This document shows, in pieces, positions 28,209 to 38,631 of a DNA stretch of 64,000 nucleotides; the stretch's first letter is position 1, and every line of letters begins with the position of its first letter. Source of the stretch: Alphaproteobacteria bacterium (GTDB taxonomy: Bacteria > Pseudomonadota > Alphaproteobacteria > UBA8366); NCBI GenBank assembly GCA_028281325.1, contig JANQKC010000010.1:368935-432934 (forward strand). The letters are read 5' to 3'. The notes beneath the pieces were generated by a model that was not told where the DNA came from, made no database searches, and worked only from the letters and a program-made list of their open reading frames with translations. The translations under genes were made by a program, and so were the position numbers.

Positions 28209-28928
28209 ATGATCTCCCATTTCACCAAAGCGGTCGGTCAGCTCGGCGATCCCAAGCTGCGCCGCGTGCTGTGGCTCAGCATCGGCCTGTCGCTGCTGTT
28301 GTTCATCGTCTTGTGGTTCACGCTATGGTGGGTCGCCACCACCGTGCCGGCCGACGCCATTCCCGGCGTGCCGTGGCTTCAGGAAACGCTCGGCGGGGTC
28401 TTCGACTGGCTCGCCGGGTTCCTGTTCGTCGGCACGTTGCTGGTGCTGACGCTGATGCTTTTTCCCGCCGTGGTGACGGTGATCGTCGGTTTCTTCCTGG
28501 ACGCGGTCGCCGACGCCGTCGAGGCGCGGCACTATCCCGCCCTGCCGGCGGCGCGCGATCAATCCTTGTCGGAAGTTTTTGTTTCCACAGTGAAATTCGC
28601 GCTGCTGGTGGTCGCGCTGAACCTGTTGGCGCTGCCCTTCTACATCCTGCTGTTCTTCCTGCCGCCGCTGAACCTGGTGCTGTTCTACATGGTGAACGGC
28701 TATCTGGTGAGCCGCGAGTATTTCGACATGGTCGCGCAACGGCGGATCGATCCCGGCGAGGTGAAACGGCTGCGGCGAAGCCATCGCGGCCAACTGCAAC
28801 TCGCTGGCATGGCGCTGGTCCTGCTGATGACGATCCCCGTGGTGAACCTGTTGACGCCGGTTCTGGGCACCGCCTTCATGGTCCATGTCTATCAGCGGAT
28901 GTCGATGAAGCGGCTCGATCACAATTAG
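28209..28928 (+). CDS. EI24/CysZ-like membrane protein
   Basis: A 239-residue inner-membrane protein with four hydrophobic regions (about 20-45, 70-100, 130-160, 195-225). The pattern and the C-terminal LPPLNLVLFYMVNGYLVSREYF segment match the EI24 domain family (CysZ-like). In gammaproteobacteria CysZ helps sulfate uptake, but alphaproteobacterial members are uncharacterised and no cys genes lie nearby, so a sulfate role is not claimed. The ATG at 28209 comes after AAAGAAACGCG. Confidence 0.8.
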   Translation: MISHFTKAVGQLGDPKLRRVLWLSIGLSLLLFIVLWFTLWWVATTVPADAIPGVPWLQETLGGVFDWLAGFLFVGTLLVLTLMLFPAVVTVIVGFFLDAVADAVEARHYPALPAARDQSLSEVFVSTVKFALLVVALNLLALPFYILLFFLPPLNLVLFYMVNGYLVSREYFDMVAQRRIDPGEVKRLRRSHRGQLQLAGMALVLLMTIPVVNLLTPVLGTAFMVHVYQRMSMKRLDHN

Positions 28929-29107
28929 CGCCGCCCCGCCGTGAACACGCTATTGTCACGATTCAGTTCGTGTCAGTCTCATCGAAACATCGTATAGTCG
29001 TACCAATATCGAATTGCGCAGAGTGACGGCGCGTCACGATAGATTTTGCGCCGCACTTCCTGCCGATCAAGAACCCATTTTTGATTTGGGACGCATAGGG
29101 ACACCAC

Positions 29108-29632
29108 ATGGCCGAAGATCGCAAACCCCCGCAATTTCCTTCGGAACTGGCGCGGCGGGTCGTGGGATTGCCCAGTGGCGGGCACCAGGACGGGCTGCAT
29201 AACGAAGGCAACAAGAAACTCGTCGTCGGACGCGACATCTCGCTCTCCGGCGAAATCACCGATTGCGACGTGCTTGTCATAGAAGGCAAGGTCAAGGCGT
29301 CGCTGCGCGACAGCCGCCGTTTCGAAATCGGCGAAACCGGCGTCTTCGAGGGCAGCGTCGAAATCGACGTGGCCGAGATCAAGGGCCGGTTCGAGGGCGA
29401 CCTGCTGGTGCGCGGACGCCTTATCGTCCGCCGGACGGGCTGCGTCACCGGACGCATCCGCTACGCCGAGTTGGAGATCGAGCGCGGCGGACAGATTTCC
29501 GGCGACATACAGGTCATGGCCGAGACCGAGGCCGCCCAACTTCCGGGTCCGGACAGCATCGCCGGCTATACCCAGCCGACGGTCGTCGAGGATGCTGTCG
29601 CTTTGGATCGCGAATCCGACCTCCGTGCCTAA
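29108..29632 (+). CDS. Bactofilin family protein
   Basis: A 174-residue polymer-forming cytoskeletal protein. The core from about 35 to 140 is a repeating beta-helix pattern (LVVGRDISLSGEITDCDVLV, then KASLRDSRRFEIGETGVFEG and further turns). Unstructured Pro/Gly-rich tails lie on both sides, as in bactofilins, which scaffold local cell-wall synthesis. The start is the ATG at 29108. It overlaps the following lipoprotein gene by 8 nt. Confidence 0.9.
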   Translation: MAEDRKPPQFPSELARRVVGLPSGGHQDGLHNEGNKKLVVGRDISLSGEITDCDVLVIEGKVKASLRDSRRFEIGETGVFEGSVEIDVAEIKGRFEGDLLVRGRLIVRRTGCVTGRIRYAELEIERGGQISGDIQVMAETEAAQLPGPDSIAGYTQPTVVEDAVALDRESDLRA

Positions 29633-30047
29633 GACAGTCGCTTTTCTGAAGGTCGCGGCGGTGACGGCGGCTCTTGCGCTCGCCGCCGGCTGCGCCGCGC
29701 CCGGGCAGAATAAGGGCGACGGGGTGGCGGGCGCCGGCGAGGCCAGCGACCCGCAAGGCCAACAGGCCGCCCGCGTGGCGACCTATGACCCGGAGGAATT
29801 CATCGGCTACGGGCCGCAGCGGCTTCTGCCGATCATGGGCGCGCCCGATTTCGTGCGCCGGGACGGCCCGGCCCAGATCTGGCAATACCGCGCGGAGAAC
29901 TGCGTCCTCGACCTGTTCCTTTATGGCCAGAACGACGACAGCCAGGTGCGGCACGTGGAACTGCGCGAGCGGGTGCCCGGCGTCGAACCGGTCGAGCAAT
30001 GCTTCAGCCGCCTGCGCGCCGAGCGCGAGAGCAAACCGGCGAGCTGA
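29625..30047 (+). CDS. Small lipoprotein, unknown function
   Basis: About 140 residues from the GTG at 29625, which overlaps the bactofilin stop. The signal peptide VPKTVAFLKVAAVTAALALAAGC ends in a lipobox (LAAGC), so the mature protein is likely lipid-anchored. The mature part has a conserved-looking GYGPQRLLPIMGAPDFVRRD block and WQYRAENCVLDLFLY, which resembles small outer-membrane lipoproteins of the BamE/SmpA type without a firm match. An ATG at 29592 would add 11 residues and lengthen the overlap. Coupling to bactofilin suggests an envelope role. Confidence 0.72.
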   Translation: MPKTVAFLKVAAVTAALALAAGCAAPGQNKGDGVAGAGEASDPQGQQAARVATYDPEEFIGYGPQRLLPIMGAPDFVRRDGPAQIWQYRAENCVLDLFLYGQNDDSQVRHVELRERVPGVEPVEQCFSRLRAERESKPAS

Positions 30048-30072
30048 CCGACGCAAATCACCGTCCTACGAC

Positions 30073-30234
30073 AGCATGCTTCGACAAGCTCAGCATGAGG
30101 GTGTCTTTATGCCGACCAACGCCTCATTCCCGCGCACGCGGGAATCCAGGCGTCGGCGCGGTAAGATTCCCGTTTTCACGGGGATGACCACCCGTTGATT
30201 GACCAGCCTCATGCTGAGCTTGTCGAAGCATGCT
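30073..30234. repeat. Composite inverted-repeat element (MITE-like), 162 bp
   Basis: A perfect 28-bp inverted repeat, AGCATGCTTCGACAAGCTCA... at 30073-30100 and its exact complement at 30207-30234, encloses two smaller palindromes. These are ATTCCCGCGCACGCGGGAAT (30126-30145) and a GATTCCCG/CGGGGAT-type hairpin near 30165-30185. It fills most of the 287-nt gap between the lipoprotein gene and nth. The same TTCGACAxGCTCAG and CCCGC-rich units recur at 31.7 kb, 62.8-63.0 kb and 63.8-63.9 kb. Confidence 0.85.
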
Positions 30235-30334
30235 ACCGCGGGAACCTCATTCCGGGTTACCAACGCGCCCATCCCCGAAACCAGGATAAGCGCACGCCGG
30301 TTCGAGCCCTCGGCAGATGCTTGAAAACGCCGCG

Positions 30335-30967
30335 TTAGACCGTCTTCGCCTTATAGGCGCAGAGGTCCTGCACCACGCAGACGGCGCAGTCCGGCTTGCG
30401 CGCCTTGCAAACGTATCGCCCGTGCAGAATGAGCCAGTGATGCGCGTGCAGCCGATAGGGTTCCGGCACGACCTTTTCCAGCTTCTTCTCGACCTGCACC
30501 ACATTCTTGCCCTTCGCCAGGCCGGTCCGGTTACCGACCCGGAAGATATGCGTGTCGACCGCGATGGTCGGCTCGCCGAAGGCGATGTTGAGCACGACAT
30601 TCGCCGTCTTACGGCCGACGCCCGGCAGTTTTTCGAGCGCCTCGCGGTCGCGCGGCACCGCGCTGTCATGCTCGGCGATCAGTTTCTCGCTGAGGCCGAT
30701 GACATTCTTGGCCTTATTGTTGAAAAGTCCGATCGTCTTGATGTAATCGCGCACCTTCGGCAGGCCGAGGGCGAGCATCTTTTCCGGCGTGTCGGCGACC
30801 TCGAAAAGCGGGCCGGTGGCCTTGTTGACCCCGACATCCGTCGCCTGCGCCGACAGCACGACGGCGACCAACAGGGTATAGGGATTGACGTAATGCAGCT
30901 CGCCCTGCGGCTCGGGGTCTTTCTCCTCCAGGCGGCGAAAGAACTCTTCGATATCGGCTTTTTTCAT
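30335..30967 (-). CDS. nth: Endonuclease III
   Basis: DNA glycosylase/AP lyase for oxidised pyrimidines. It has 210 residues, the normal length. The helix-hairpin-helix LEKLPGVGRKTANVVLNIAF holds the catalytic Lys, VDTHIFRVGNR holds the catalytic Asp, and the C-terminal C-x6-C-x2-C-x5-C cluster (CKARKPDCAVCVVQDLC) binds 4Fe-4S. The ATG at 30967 is clear. It is divergent from the DUF2244 gene. Confidence 0.96.
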   Translation of the reverse strand: MKKADIEEFFRRLEEKDPEPQGELHYVNPYTLLVAVVLSAQATDVGVNKATGPLFEVADTPEKMLALGLPKVRDYIKTIGLFNNKAKNVIGLSEKLIAEHDSAVPRDREALEKLPGVGRKTANVVLNIAFGEPTIAVDTHIFRVGNRTGLAKGKNVVQVEKKLEKVVPEPYRLHAHHWLILHGRYVCKARKPDCAVCVVQDLCAYKAKTV

Positions 30968-31063
30968 GCGGCGAGAGTAAACAACCCGGTGCGCCGGGCC
31001 AAGCCCGAGACCATCCGCCGCAGACCCCTGGACGCGCCCCCGCCCATGGCCGATAGTGGGGTT

Positions 31064-31618
31064 ATGACATCGACATCAACCCCCGGCGGCCCCATAGCCG
31101 AGACATCGGCGGCGGACGCCCCGGCAACCGCCGAGGAGCGCATCTTTTTCGATGCGACCCTACACCCCAACCGGAGCCTCAGCCCGGCGGGGTTCCGGAT
31201 TCTCATGCTTGTGGCGGGGTCGTCCGCGCTGATCGTCGGTACGCTTTTCATGGTCGCGGGGGCATGGCCGGTTCTCGGCTTCTGCGGCGCGGAATTCCTG
31301 CTGCTGTATCTCGCCTTCCGCATGAACTACCGGGCGGGCCGGGCGTACGAGCGGATCCGCCTGACCGACAACCAACTCGAAATCCGCCGGTTCAGCGCGC
31401 GCGGCGAGGTCGGACGCTGGCGGTTCGAACCCACATGGCTGCAAGTCTCGATGGCGAACCCGCCGGAGCATGACAGCCAGATCACCCTGTCCAGCCACGG
31501 TCAAAGCCTGACGATCGGGGCCTTCCTCTCCCCGGCCGAACGGCTGGAGGTCGCCGACGCGCTGAAAGACGCGATCCGCCGGTGGAAGAACCGCTGGAAC
31601 CCGGCGGCCGCGGTCTGA
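31064..31618 (+). CDS. DUF2244 domain membrane protein
   Basis: About 184 residues with a disordered N-terminus rich in Thr/Ala/Pro, followed by RIFFDATLHPNRSLSPAGFR, then two hydrophobic segments (about 50-68 and 74-92) and a soluble C-terminal part. This is the DUF2244 arrangement, widespread in alphaproteobacteria with unknown function. The ATG at 31064 follows GTGGGG; an in-frame ATG at 31046 would add six residues. Divergent from nth, as I have often seen. Confidence 0.78.
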   Translation: MTSTSTPGGPIAETSAADAPATAEERIFFDATLHPNRSLSPAGFRILMLVAGSSALIVGTLFMVAGAWPVLGFCGAEFLLLYLAFRMNYRAGRAYERIRLTDNQLEIRRFSARGEVGRWRFEPTWLQVSMANPPEHDSQITLSSHGQSLTIGAFLSPAERLEVADALKDAIRRWKNRWNPAAAV

Positions 31619-31701
31619 CGCCAGACGTTCGAAGGATGAGCCACTAAAACCCGTTAAGCCCGCGACAGCGGCAGGAGGTCGGGGTGGTTCCGTGTCGTTG
31701 C

Positions 31702-31800
31702 CATGCTTCGACACGCTCATCCTTCGACATGCTCACCATGAGGGTCGAGCGTGTAGGGCGCCAAAACACCGTCCTCATCCTGAGCCTGTCGAAGGATGCT
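31702..31800. repeat. Dispersed TTCGACAxGCTCA repeat cluster
   Basis: Two nested copies, ATGCTTCGACACGCTCAT and ATCCTTCGACATGCTCAC, are followed after about 40 nt by the reverse-oriented TCATCCTGAGCCTGTCGAAGGATG. The block lies between the convergent DUF2244 and dapB genes and can fold into a long imperfect hairpin that might also stop transcription. It is related to the elements at 30.1 kb and 62.8 kb. Confidence 0.75.
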
Positions 31801-31824
31801 TTCCTGGGCATGACGGCCGGATTC

Positions 31825-32640
31825 CTACTCGAATCCGAGGACGTTCTTCATGCTGTAGAGCCCTGGCGCGCGGCCCTGGGTCCAGAGGGCGGCGCGGACC
31901 GCGCCGGCGGAGAAGACTTGGCGGCTGCCCGCGCGGTGGGTCAGTTCGATCCGCTCGCCCTCGCCTGCGAAGATCACGGTGTGATCGCCGACCACGTCGC
32001 CGCCGCGCAGCGTGGCGAACCCGATCTGCCCATCGGGACGCGGCCCGGTATGGCCGTCGCGCACCGCCTGGCGGACCTCGGCCAGGTCGACGTTGCGGCC
32101 GGCGGCGGCGGCTTCGCCCAGCCCGACCGCGGTGCCGGACGGCGCATCGACCTTGTGCCGGTGGTGCATTTCGACGATCTCGATATCGTAGGCTTCGGGC
32201 CCAAGGATGCCGGCGACCTGTTCGGTCAGCGCCAGCAACAAAGTGACGCCGATGCTCATGTTCGGCGCGCGCACCACGGGGACATGCCGCGCGGCCAAGG
32301 TGACCGAAGCCTCTTGGTCCGCGTCCAGCCCGGTGGTGCCGGCGATCAGCGCGGTTTCGGCCTGGGCGGCGAGGCGGGCGTGTTCCGCCGTGGCGGCCGG
32401 GGCGGTGAAATCGATCACCGCGTCGACGCCGGCGATCATTTCCGCCGGATCGTCGAGGATGGCGACGCCCAGGTCGCCGACACCGGCAAGCGCGCCCGCG
32501 TCCTGGCCGACCGCCGGGCTGCCGGGCATTTCGGTCGCGCCGGCGACGACGCAGCCGTCGGTGGCGTGCACCTGCTGGACCAGCATCTGGCCCATGCGGC
32601 CCGCACCGCCGACGATGCCGATTTTCAGATCATTGCTCAT
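31825..32640 (-). CDS. dapB: 4-hydroxy-tetrahydrodipicolinate reductase
   Basis: NAD(P)H-dependent reductase of the lysine/diaminopimelate pathway, 271 residues. The nucleotide-binding GIVGGAGRMGQML is at the N-terminus and the DapB signature EMHHRHKVDAPSGTA is present, with catalytic His and Lys. The start could be ATG 32643 or 32640 (tandem ATGATG after GGAGGCGG); the second has better spacing. It is downstream of dnaJ on the same strand. Confidence 0.95.
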   Translation of the reverse strand: MSNDLKIGIVGGAGRMGQMLVQQVHATDGCVVAGATEMPGSPAVGQDAGALAGVGDLGVAILDDPAEMIAGVDAVIDFTAPAATAEHARLAAQAETALIAGTTGLDADQEASVTLAARHVPVVRAPNMSIGVTLLLALTEQVAGILGPEAYDIEIVEMHHRHKVDAPSGTAVGLGEAAAAGRNVDLAEVRQAVRDGHTGPRPDGQIGFATLRGGDVVGDHTVIFAGEGERIELTHRAGSRQVFSAGAVRAALWTQGRAPGLYSMKNVLGFE

Positions 32641-32727
32641 CATCCGCCTCCCCGCCATTGCAGGGCTTCGGTTGTATCGCATGGACGGGTATTGAGAAAG
32701 CGGCAAAGCGCCTCGAAATCGAGAGCG

Positions 32728-32791
32728 GCGCAATGCGGCTTGGAATTGAGAATGGCGCAACGCGGCTTGGAATTGAGAATGGCGCAACGCG
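32728..32791. repeat. 27-bp tandem repeat between dnaJ and dapB
   Basis: Unit GCGCAAYGCGGCTTGGAATT plus GAGAATG occurs at 32728-32754 and 32755-32781, with a 10-nt third start at 32782-32791. A more diverged copy may precede it near 32708. It lies in the dnaJ-dapB spacer and is not part of either protein with the chosen starts. Confidence 0.8.
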
Positions 32792-32806
32792 CCAGGCGGC
32801 ACCGCG

Positions 32807-33943
32807 CTACTCGGTCAGGTCTTCCCAGAATTCCTTGACGCGCGAGAAAAAACCCTCGGATTGCGGGTTCTGATCCTTGCCGCCGCCGGCCTCGCGGAAC
32901 TTCTTCAGCAATTCCTTCTGGTCCTTGGTCAGGTTGACCGGCACCTCGACCGCGGTCTCGATATACATGTCGCCGCGGCCCTTGCTGTTGAGCACGGTCA
33001 TGCCCTTGCTGCGCAAGCGGAACTGCTGACCCGACTGGGTGCCTTCGGGAATCGACACCTTGGCCCTGGACCCGTCGATGGTCGGCACCTCGACGCTGCC
33101 GCCCAGCGCCGCCGTGGTCATTGGGATCGGCACGGCGCAGAAGATGTCGCTGCCTTCGCGTTCGAAGATCGGATGCTTTTCCACGTCGAGAAAGATGTAG
33201 AGGTCGCCCGGCGGCGCACCGCGCATCCCCGCCTCGCCTTCGTCCGCTAGGCGGATGCGCGTGCCGTCGTCGACCCCGGCGGGGATATTCACGGCCAGCG
33301 TCTTTTCCCGGTGCACACGGCCGGAGCCGCCGCAGGAACGGCAGGGGTTTTCGATCACCTGACCGAGGCCGCCGCAGGTCGGACAGGTCCGTTCGATCGT
33401 GAAGAAGCCCTGCTGGCTGCGCACCTTGCCAATGCCGCCGCAGGTCGGACAGGTCGTCGGCTGCGCGCCGCCCTCGGCCCCCGTGCCGGAGCACGCGTCG
33501 CAAATCACCGACGTGGGCACGCGTATATCGATCTTTCGACCGTGGAAGGCGTCCTCCAGCGAGATATCCAGATTGTAGCGTAGGTCCGCCCCGCGCGCGG
33601 CCGTGGCGCCGCCACGGCGGCCGCCCATGAAGTCGCCGAACACTTCGTCGAAGATGTCGGAAAAACCGCTCGCGAAGTCGAAGCCCTGCGCGCCCGCGCC
33701 GGGGCCGCCCGCGCCATTCTCGAAGGCGGCATGGCCGAACCGGTCATAGGCCGCGCGTTTCTGGTCGTCCTTGAGGATTTCGTAGGCTTCGGTCGCTTCC
33801 TTGAAGCGCGCTTCCGCGTCGGAATCCCCCGGGTTCCGATCCGGATGGTATTTCATCGCGAGTTTCCGGTAGGCGGACTTGATCGCATCCGCCTCCGCCT
33901 CGCGGCCCACTCCCAGGACCTCGTAATAATCCTGCTTAGCCAT
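32807..33943 (-). CDS. dnaJ: Molecular chaperone DnaJ
   Basis: Hsp40 co-chaperone that stimulates DnaK ATPase. It has 378 residues. The J domain carries HPD in [17 protein letters not shown], and a Gly/Phe-rich linker follows (about 75-110). Four CxxCxGxG zinc motifs come next ([32 protein letters not shown]). The ATG at 33943 opens [16 protein letters not shown]. It is 100 nt downstream of dnaK on the same strand. Confidence 0.97.
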   Translation of the reverse strand: MAKQDYYEVLGVGREAEADAIKSAYRKLAMKYHPDRNPGDSDAEARFKEATEAYEILKDDQKRAAYDRFGHAAFENGAGGPGAGAQGFDFASGFSDIFDEVFGDFMGGRRGGATAARGADLRYNLDISLEDAFHGRKIDIRVPTSVICDACSGTGAEGGAQPTTCPTCGGIGKVRSQQGFFTIERTCPTCGGLGQVIENPCRSCGGSGRVHREKTLAVNIPAGVDDGTRIRLADEGEAGMRGAPPGDLYIFLDVEKHPIFEREGSDIFCAVPIPMTTAALGGSVEVPTIDGSRAKVSIPEGTQSGQQFRLRSKGMTVLNSKGRGDMYIETAVEVPVNLTKDQKELLKKFREAGGGKDQNPQSEGFFSRVKEFWEDLTE

Positions 33944-34043
33944 CGGCCACCCTTGATGGTAAAGCGGGCCTCCGGTGGCGGATACCGCCCCGAAGGCCCC
34001 ATTGATTGCTGTCTATGTCATGCGTGACAAGACATCCCCGCGG

Positions 34044-35990
<1,947 letters not shown>

Positions 35991-36118
35991 GTGACCCTCT
36001 TTCCTTTCCGGCAAATCCTTACCGACGAATTCTCGCCAAATTCCCGTCCCGACGGCCCAAACTGCGGCACCGCCACAAGGATTCCCAATTTCACGGTTTT
36101 GATTAGTAACTGTCGGCT

Positions 36119-36147
36119 ATATAGGGAGAGTTAGGCCGTCGTACAAG
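36119..36147 (-). promoter_or_regulatory. Alphaproteobacterial RpoH (sigma-32)-type promoter of dnaK
   Basis: Reading the minus strand, CTTG (36147-36144) is followed by 18 nt and CCTATAT (36125-36119). This fits the alphaproteobacterial heat-shock form CTTG-N17/18-CYTATNT as I remember it. It lies about 130 nt upstream of the dnaK ATG. No CIRCE inverted repeat (TTAGCACTC-N9-GAGTGCTAA) is visible in the same gap. Confidence 0.65.
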
Positions 36148-36280
36148 AATTCGAAAGGGGAGTTTGCGGTCTTAACAGGATAAATTTGAGCGGATTTCCA
36201 ATTAATCCGCCGCGAAACTCCGGCCCGACGCGCTTGATCCCGCCCCGACGATGCGCAAAGGTCGGCGTGAAAGGGCCCGC

Positions 36281-37204
36281 ATGATCGTTTCAGCCAGCTA
36301 CAAGACTGATATTCCGGCATTTTACGCCGCGTGGTTCCTGCGCCGGCTGGCCGCCGGCTTTTGCCGGACGGTGAACCCCTGGGGCGGTCAGACCTATGAG
36401 ATTCCCCTGACCGCCGATACGGTCGACGGCTTCGTCCTGTGGACCCGGAACATCCGCCCGCTGGCGCCCGATCTCGACCGGGTGGCGGCGGTCGCCCCCT
36501 ACGTGGTGCAATTCACCGTGACGGGCTATCCCCGCGCCCTCGAAGCCAGCACGATCCCGGCGAAACAGGCGATCGACGACCTGCGCGGCCTGTGCCGGCG
36601 CGCCGGCCCCCGGGTCGCGGTCTGGCGCTACGACCCGATCCTGTTCACCGACGCCACGCCGGCCGACTGGCATCGCGGTAACTTCGCGGCGATTGCCCGG
36701 TCGCTGGCCGGCACGGTCGACGAGGTGGTGGTGTCCTTCGCGCATATCTATCGGAAGACCCGCCGCAACCTGGAGGTTGCCGCCGCGCACTCGAAGCTGA
36801 CCTGGCGCGATCCGCCGGACGACGAGAAAACGGCGCTGGCCGCCGATCTGGCCGGGATCGCCGCCGACCACGGCATGGCGTTTCGCGTCTGCGCCCAAGC
36901 CCATTTGGTGCCGCCCGGCGGCGCGCCGGCCCGCTGCATCGACGCGGACCGTCTGTCGGCGGTCGCCGGCCGCACCATCGGCGCCCCGGTGAAAGGCAAC
37001 CGCGACGATTGCCTCTGCCATCGATCGCGCGACATCGGCGCGTATGACACCTGTCCGCATGGCTGCGTCTATTGCTACGCGGTCACCTCGCCGGCCACGG
37101 CGAAACGCCGCTACGCGGCGCATGATCCGAAAGGCGAATTCCTGTTCGCGCCGGCGTCTCAGCGGTCGTCGGCGAGACGAATGCCGGAGAACATCCACCG
37201 TTGA
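36281..37204 (+). CDS. DUF1848 family protein with C-terminal CxxxCxxC motif
   Basis: A 307-residue protein opening MIVSASYKTDIPAFYAAWFL, which matches DUF1848. Near the C-terminus it has a cysteine set: C244 and C246, then C258-x3-C262-x2-C265 in CPHGCVYCYA. The last three have the spacing that holds the 4Fe-4S cluster in radical SAM enzymes, although here the motif is C-terminal rather than N-terminal. The function is not established. The ATG at 36281 is preferred to 36251. Its last 46 nt overlap the convergent egtB end. Confidence 0.78.
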   Translation: MIVSASYKTDIPAFYAAWFLRRLAAGFCRTVNPWGGQTYEIPLTADTVDGFVLWTRNIRPLAPDLDRVAAVAPYVVQFTVTGYPRALEASTIPAKQAIDDLRGLCRRAGPRVAVWRYDPILFTDATPADWHRGNFAAIARSLAGTVDEVVVSFAHIYRKTRRNLEVAAAHSKLTWRDPPDDEKTALAADLAGIAADHGMAFRVCAQAHLVPPGGAPARCIDADRLSAVAGRTIGAPVKGNRDDCLCHRSRDIGAYDTCPHGCVYCYAVTSPATAKRRYAAHDPKGEFLFAPASQRSSARRMPENIHR

Positions 37205-38430
37205 TGCGGGTAGAAGAAGTTGCGGTAGGTCGCCCGCGCATGCCCGCCCGGCGTCACGCAGCACCCGCCGCGCAAGACCATCTGGCCGGTCATGAACTTG
37301 CCGTTATACTCGCCGATCGCGCCCCGCGCCGGGCGATACCCCGGGTATGAGTTATAGGCGCTTTGCGTCCATTCCCAGACATCGCCGATCATCTGCCGCG
37401 GCCGGTTTTTCTTCTTCGGTGCGGGCGCGGGGTGAAGCCGCCCCGACTCCAGGAGGTTCGCCTCCGACTCCGCCGCCGGTTCCGACGCCGCGGCGGCGGT
37501 TTCCCATTCGGCTTCGGTGGCCAGGCGCTTGCCCGCCCAGGCGGCATAGGCGGCGGCCTCGTAATAACTGAGGTGGCTGACCGGCTTATCCGGGTCCAGC
37601 GGCTGCAGCCCGGCGAGCGTGAACTCGAACCGCTCGCCGTCCTTCTCGCGCCAGTACAGGGGGCCGCGCCAATCATTCGCGCGCACCGTCTCGATGCCGT
37701 CCATGAACCAGTGTTCCGACCGTTCGTATCCGCGATCCTCGACAAATTCGAGATACTCGCCGTTGGTCACCAGGCGGGACGCGATGCGGAAGTCCCGCAG
37801 CAGCACGTCGTGCCGCGGCGACTCATTGTCATAAGCGAAGCCGTCGCCGGCATGGCCGATGCCCCGTACGCCGCCCTCGACCTCGTGCCAGTCCAGCGTG
37901 TCCCCGCCCGCACCGCCGTTCTTCGGCGCATCCGAAGCCGTCGTGGGCTCGTAGGCGGGCGCCAGCGGACTGCAGGAAAAGACATGCTTGATGTCCATCA
38001 GCAGCAATTCCTGGTGTTGCTGTTCGTGGTTCACGCCCAGCGTCACCAACTCGGCGATGCGGTTGGCGGAATTCCGCGGCGGCGCCGACAACAGCCGCTC
38101 CATCGCGCGGTCCACATGCCGCCGGTACGCGATCACCTCGTCCGCCGACGGCCGGGTCAGCAGGCCGCGCGCCGGACGCGCATGCCGCGGCCCGGCCGCT
38201 TCGTAGTAGGAATTGAAAAGATAGGCAAATTTCGGGTGATACACCGCGTAATCCGCCATGAATTCGCGCAGGATGAAGGTCTCGAAAAACCAGGTGACAT
38301 GCGCCAGATGCCATTTCGTCGGGCTGACGTCGGGCATCGACTGCACTTGCTGGTCTTCCGGCGACAAGGGCGCCGCGAGCGACTCGCTGGTCGCGCGGAC
38401 GGTCCGGTAGCGCGCCAACAGCGCGTCCAT
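37159..38430 (-). CDS. egtB: Ergothioneine biosynthesis protein EgtB (sulfoxide synthase)
   Basis: Non-haem iron enzyme that joins hercynine to a thiol donor with O2. It has 423 residues. The N-terminal DinB-like domain carries metal-ligand histidines (KWHLAHVTWFFE at about 39-50, VNHEQQHQELLLMD near 143-156). The C-terminal formylglycine-enzyme-like domain includes PVSHLSYYEAAAYAAWAGKR, GDVWEWTQSAY and the closing RNFFYPHQRWMFSGIRLA. No egtD is within the window, so the pathway partner must be elsewhere. Confidence 0.92.
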   Translation of the reverse strand: MDALLARYRTVRATSESLAAPLSPEDQQVQSMPDVSPTKWHLAHVTWFFETFILREFMADYAVYHPKFAYLFNSYYEAAGPRHARPARGLLTRPSADEVIAYRRHVDRAMERLLSAPPRNSANRIAELVTLGVNHEQQHQELLLMDIKHVFSCSPLAPAYEPTTASDAPKNGGAGGDTLDWHEVEGGVRGIGHAGDGFAYDNESPRHDVLLRDFRIASRLVTNGEYLEFVEDRGYERSEHWFMDGIETVRANDWRGPLYWREKDGERFEFTLAGLQPLDPDKPVSHLSYYEAAAYAAWAGKRLATEAEWETAAAASEPAAESEANLLESGRLHPAPAPKKKNRPRQMIGDVWEWTQSAYNSYPGYRPARGAIGEYNGKFMTGQMVLRGGCCVTPGGHARATYRNFFYPHQRWMFSGIRLADDR

Positions 38431-38631
38431 CTCCGGCCGATCCTCGATGAGATTTGTTCCGACGGTGTCGATGACGCCCCCCTTGACGTCTCGTCCTGCG
38501 GGGTGGCCGGCGTGGGCCGCCGACCGGAAGACCCGAACCCTATCGGGTTAACCGAAATAATTCAACGCGGGTTGCGTGATCGTCCTGCCACACCGTGTCA
38601 GGGGTCCGCGACCGTGTGCCCCGCGACCGTC

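Noticed and set aside
30073..30234. Structured non-coding RNA such as a riboswitch
   Set aside because: The same units recur in several unrelated intergenic positions, which fits a dispersed repeat better.
36117..36320. 67-codon minus-strand ORF upstream of dnaK
   Set aside because: It overlaps the dnaK promoter region, has no recognisable features and no Shine-Dalgarno.
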